Assembly: GCA_018263405.1 (NCBI GenBank)
Contig: JAANXG010000154.1
Span: 1-6,967 of the forward strand
Reading direction: 5' to 3'
Length of the DNA stretch: 6,967 nucleotides
DNA from: Gammaproteobacteria bacterium
GTDB lineage: Bacteria; Pseudomonadota; Gammaproteobacteria; Arenicellales; JAANXG01
The notes beneath the pieces are model-generated. The model was not told the origin of the DNA, did not search any database, and saw only the letters and a list, made by a program, of their open reading frames with translations. Position numbers and translations under genes: made by a program. Within the stretch, counting starts at the first letter, position 1. Each line of letters begins with the position of its first letter. Positions 4,101 to 6,967 of this stretch are shown piece after piece.

Positions 4101-6806
4101 TTTGTTGTTAGGGGGCTCAGTGTGCGCTTCCACCCAGTTGCCGCCGCTGCCAACATCAACTTCAAGCGGCACGTCTAGCCGCGCCACTTCGGACATCGTC
4201 CGGGCAATCCGTTTTTCGGCCCCGACCACCGAGTTTTCAGGGAGTTCGAATACGAGCTCGTCGTGCACCTGCATAATCATTTTGATCTCCGGCGCTTCAC
4301 CGGCGATCCAGTCGCTCACGACGAGCATCGCCATCTTGATGATGTCCGCTGCCGTGCCCTGCATGGGCGCGTTAATGGCGGTGCGTTCGGCGTACTGGCG
4401 ACGCGGGAGATTGCCGGACTTGATGTCCGGCAGGTACAAGCGTCGCCCGAAGACGGTTTCTACATAGCCATTGTCCCGGGCCTCGGATCGGGTGCGGTCC
4501 ATGAAGGCTTTCACCCCGGGGTAGCGGGTGAAATACAGATCGATGTACTGCTGGGCCTCCTTTCGGGGTATGCGGAGCTGCTGTGAAAGGCCATACGCGG
4601 ACATACCATAGATCAGCCCGAAGTTCACCGCCTTGGAACGCCGGCGCTGATCGGCCGTGACCGCCTCGAGTCCGACGCCGAAAATTTCCGAGGCGGTGGC
4701 CCGGTGGACGTCCTCGCCCTCCCGAAAAGCGTGCAGCAGTCCTTCGTCTTGTGACAAGTGCGCCATAATTCGGAGCTCGATCTGCGAGTAGTCGGCGGCC
4801 AGCAAAACATTGCCGCTTTCAGGGACGAACGCCTCGCGAATACGCCGCCCTTCGGCGGTCCGTACCGGAATGTTCTGCAAATTTGGGTCGCTGGAGGAGA
4901 GGCGTCCGGTAGCAGCCACCGCCTGGTGGTAGGACGTATGGATACGGCCGGTTTGCGGATTGACGAGGTTCGGCAGTTTGTCGGTATAGGTGGATTTGAG
5001 CTTGCTCAATGCGCGGTGATCGAGGATCGTCCCCGGCAGATCGTAAGAGACCGCTAGTTCCTGAAGGACGTTCTCCGCCGTCGAAGGCTGTCCCTTCGGC
5101 GTCTTGCGGAGCACCGGCAGCCCCAGCCGCTCGTAAAGCACTTCCTGGATCTGCTTCGGCGAGCCGATGTTAAACGCCGTGCCCGCCTGCTCGTAAGCCT
5201 GCTGCTCCAATTCGTCTATCTGCCTCGCCAATTGTTTGCCGTGTTTGGCGAGCATTTTCACGTCGACACGCACGCCATTCTGCTCCATGGCGGCGAGCAC
5301 GGGGATGAGGGGCATCTCGATCCGCTCGAACAATTCGGCGAGACGCTCCTGCTTTTCCAGCCGTGGCCACAGGGCCTGGTGAAGCCTGAACGTGATGTCC
5401 GCGTCCTCGCAAGCATATTCGACGGCCTGTTCGAGCGGCACTTCATTGAAAGTCCGCTGACCCTTCCCCTTCCCCGCCACATCCTCGTAAGAGATCGTTT
5501 TGTGTCCGAGGTATTTCAAAGAAAGCGTATCCATGTCGTGGCGATTGGCGACCGAATCCAATACGTAAGACTCGAGCATCGTGTCGTAGGCGATGCCGTG
5601 CAGTTCGAGCCCACAACGGGCGAGCACCGTAAAGTCATACTTCAGATTCTGCCCCACTTTCTTTTTGCCTTCTGCTTCGAGCATCGGGCGCAGCGCTTCC
5701 AAAACCTCACCGCGATCCAACTGTCCCGGCGCGCCCGGGTAATCGTGTGCCAGGGGAATATATGCCGCCTTACCGGCACCAACCGCGAAAGAGATACCCA
5801 CCAAGTCGGCGCGCATGGCCTGCAAGGCGGTCGTTTCGGTGTCGACGGCGATCAACTCGGCGTTCTCGAGTTTGCGCAACCATTCCTGTAACTGTTCGGT
5901 ATTCGTGAGGCACTGGTAGTCGACTTCCACGGCTTCGGCGGATGAGGAGCCTTCGTCCTCGAGATTCGACAGCCAACCGCTGAATTCCAGTTCCTTGAAA
6001 ATACTTCGCAGGGCGCCGGTATCCGGCGCCCCCGGCGCGAGCTCCCAAGGTTCCAGAGCAAGATCCACCGTGTCATCGACCGTTACCAGGCTCCGACTCA
6101 ACGGTAGCTGCTCCAAGGTCTCGCGCAGGGACTCGCCGACCTTGCCCTTGATCTCCCCGGCGCGGTCCATGAGTTTGTCCACGGATTCGTATTCCTGGAT
6201 CCACTTGACCGCCGTCTTGGGGCCGACCTTGGGCACCCCAGGAACGTTGTCCGATTTGTCGCCGATCAAGGCCAGGTAATCGACGATTTTTTCCGGCGCG
6301 ACGCCGAATTTTTCTATTACCGCCGACGCGTTCAAGCGCTTGTTGCTCATGGTATCGATCAGCTCGATGTCGGTATCGACAATTTGCGCCAGATCCTTGT
6401 CGCCGGTTGAAACCAGGGTGGAAAGCCCCTGCGCGCTCGCCCGTCGCGCGAGAGTAGCCAGGACATCGTCCGCCTCGACGCCGGGCACGGAAATGAGGGG
6501 CAAGCCCATGGCTTCGATGATCCGGTGCAGATCCTCGACCTGTTCTCGCAGTTCCGGCGGCATCGGCGGGCGCGTCGCTTTGTAACCGGGGTACATTTCG
6601 TGCCTGAACGTCTTGCCCTTGGCATCGAATACCACGGCCATATAGGCCGGATCGTGCTCGGCGCACAGTTTGCGCACCATGCTCACCACCCCGTAAATGG
6701 CTCCGGTATGGCGTCCTTGGGAAGTCGTTAAACCGGGCAGCGCATGAAATGCCCGATAAAGATAAGACGAACCGTCAACAAGGATGAGTAATTTACGTTT
6801 AACCAT
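4083..6806 (-). CDS. polA: DNA polymerase I
   Basis: Removes RNA primers, fills Okazaki gaps and does repair synthesis. The 907 residues (E. coli has 928) carry all three domains. The 5' nuclease (about 1-285) shows ILVDGSSYLYRAFHA, VEADD (110-114), TGDKDL (134-139) and IGDKSDNVPGV (181-191). The 3'-5' proofreading exonuclease (about 300-490) is intact: D322/E324 in VDTETT, N387 and D391 in GQNLKYD, Y464 and D468 in YACED. The polymerase (about 510-907) shows motif A DYSQIELR from D672, motif B RRRSKAVNFGLIYG (721-734; K725, F729, Y733) and motif C QVHDELVFE with D849 and E850. The ATG at 6804-6806 fits the family N-terminus (MV....LILVDGSSYLYRA). Its ribosome site is weak. A strong terminator follows at 3960-4003. 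Confidence 0.98.
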   Translation of the reverse strand: MVKRKLLILVDGSSYLYRAFHALPGLTTSQGRHTGAIYGVVSMVRKLCAEHDPAYMAVVFDAKGKTFRHEMYPGYKATRPPMPPELREQVEDLHRIIEAMGLPLISVPGVEADDVLATLARRASAQGLSTLVSTGDKDLAQIVDTDIELIDTMSNKRLNASAVIEKFGVAPEKIVDYLALIGDKSDNVPGVPKVGPKTAVKWIQEYESVDKLMDRAGEIKGKVGESLRETLEQLPLSRSLVTVDDTVDLALEPWELAPGAPDTGALRSIFKELEFSGWLSNLEDEGSSSAEAVEVDYQCLTNTEQLQEWLRKLENAELIAVDTETTALQAMRADLVGISFAVGAGKAAYIPLAHDYPGAPGQLDRGEVLEALRPMLEAEGKKKVGQNLKYDFTVLARCGLELHGIAYDTMLESYVLDSVANRHDMDTLSLKYLGHKTISYEDVAGKGKGQRTFNEVPLEQAVEYACEDADITFRLHQALWPRLEKQERLAELFERIEMPLIPVLAAMEQNGVRVDVKMLAKHGKQLARQIDELEQQAYEQAGTAFNIGSPKQIQEVLYERLGLPVLRKTPKGQPSTAENVLQELAVSYDLPGTILDHRALSKLKSTYTDKLPNLVNPQTGRIHTSYHQAVAATGRLSSSDPNLQNIPVRTAEGRRIREAFVPESGNVLLAADYSQIELRIMAHLSQDEGLLHAFREGEDVHRATASEIFGVGLEAVTADQRRRSKAVNFGLIYGMSAYGLSQQLRIPRKEAQQYIDLYFTRYPGVKAFMDRTRSEARDNGYVETVFGRRLYLPDIKSGNLPRRQYAERTAINAPMQGTAADIIKMAMLVVSDWIAGEAPEIKMIMQVHDELVFELPENSVVGAEKRIARTMSEVARLDVPLEVDVGSGGNWVEAHTEPPNNKGTSRR

Positions 6807-6812
6807 AAACGG

Positions 6813-6846
6813 GGATATCCAGAATCGAGATTAGGTACTTAGTACC
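6813..6846. promoter_or_regulatory. Two short palindromes just upstream of polA
   Basis: GGATATCC (6813-6820) is a perfect 8-base palindrome 7 bases before the polA start codon. GGTACT-T-AGTACC (6834-6846) is a perfect 6-bp inverted repeat around one base. Both could be operator or leader hairpin sites. I found no convincing -35/-10 pair for polA between here and the hairpin repeat at 6874. The function is unknown. Confidence 0.25.
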
Positions 6847-6873
6847 CTTGGGCATAAATACACACACGTTCAG

Positions 6874-6967
6874 AGCGTCTCCAAAGTGCCAATGCAAGGC
6901 GCGCTTCGCAGGGAATGGCGAGCCCTTTTCAAGAAGCGCAACGCCGCAGTGGCGCTTTGGAGGCGCT
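6874..6967 (+). repeat. Hairpin repeat element, copy C (94 bases, essentially complete)
   Basis: The best-preserved copy. The outer arms 6874-6891 and 6950-6967 pair over 18 positions, two of them T-G (6878/6963 and 6887/6954), which are G-U wobbles if plus-strand RNA is made. Further pairing: TGC (6893-6895) with GCA (6946-6948), GGC (6898-6900) with GCC (6943-6945), and GCGCTTC (6901-6907) with GAAGCGC (6933-6939). That is about 31 bp in a 94-base element. The 25-base loop (6908-6932) contains GGGAATGGCGAGCCC and can form a small AGGG/CCCT stem inside. It lies 68 bases upstream of the polA start and ends exactly at the window edge, so extra bases beyond 6967 cannot be excluded. Copies A and B are homologous. 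Confidence 0.8.

Noticed and set aside
5232..5891. Long open frame of 219 codons on the plus strand inside polA
   Set aside because: It lies antisense to the conserved exonuclease and linker region of polA, shows no recognisable family, and is a typical shadow frame in GC-rich coding DNA.
6874..6967. Integron attC site
   Set aside because: The size and imperfect hairpin fit loosely, but there are no GTTRRRY/RYYYAAC core sites at the ends and no gene cassettes or integrase nearby.

Overview
The window looks like a chromosomal segment from a GC-rich gammaproteobacterium. All six protein genes are housekeeping or redox genes, and two of the gene blocks (thiE-hemL, and cytochrome c4 / engB / polA) are arrangements I recall from Pseudomonas and related Gammaproteobacteria. 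The genus cannot be fixed from the sequence. I see no transposase, integrase, CRISPR array, tRNA, rRNA or defence system.

Layout: positions 1-208 hold no gene but two copies (A, B) of a hairpin-forming repeat in opposite orientation. Next comes a small rubredoxin gene on the minus strand (209-379), then a divergent promoter region (380-521), then the plus-strand pair thiE (522-1157) and hemL (1154-2431), whose ends overlap by 4 bases. hemL converges on a di-haem cytochrome c4 gene (2472-3089, minus). A divergent promoter region separates that from engB (3295-3930, plus). engB converges on polA (4083-6806, minus). The 152-base gap between engB and polA carries a strong minus-strand terminator and several hairpins. 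Beyond the polA start, 6807-6967 holds two short palindromes and a third copy (C) of the hairpin repeat.

Functions: ThiE completes thiamine phosphate synthesis. HemL makes 5-aminolevulinate for haem. Cytochrome c4 uses covalent haem in periplasmic electron transfer. Rubredoxin is a one-iron cytoplasmic electron carrier. EngB assists 50S ribosome assembly. PolA does Okazaki fragment maturation and repair.

Two non-coding signals stand out. (1) A dispersed imperfect-hairpin element of about 87-94 bases occurs three times here (one copy cut by the window edge). It has a partly conserved 25-26 base loop and stems whose sequences differ while pairing is kept, and its outer ends read AGCG...CGCT. 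(2) The polA-engB gap looks like it encodes a small RNA of about 107 nt. It has an extracytoplasmic-stress (sigma-E/AlgU-like) promoter sequence at the very end of polA, three hairpins and a terminator with a six-T tract. Position and orientation match Spot 42 of enterics and ErsA of Pseudomonas.
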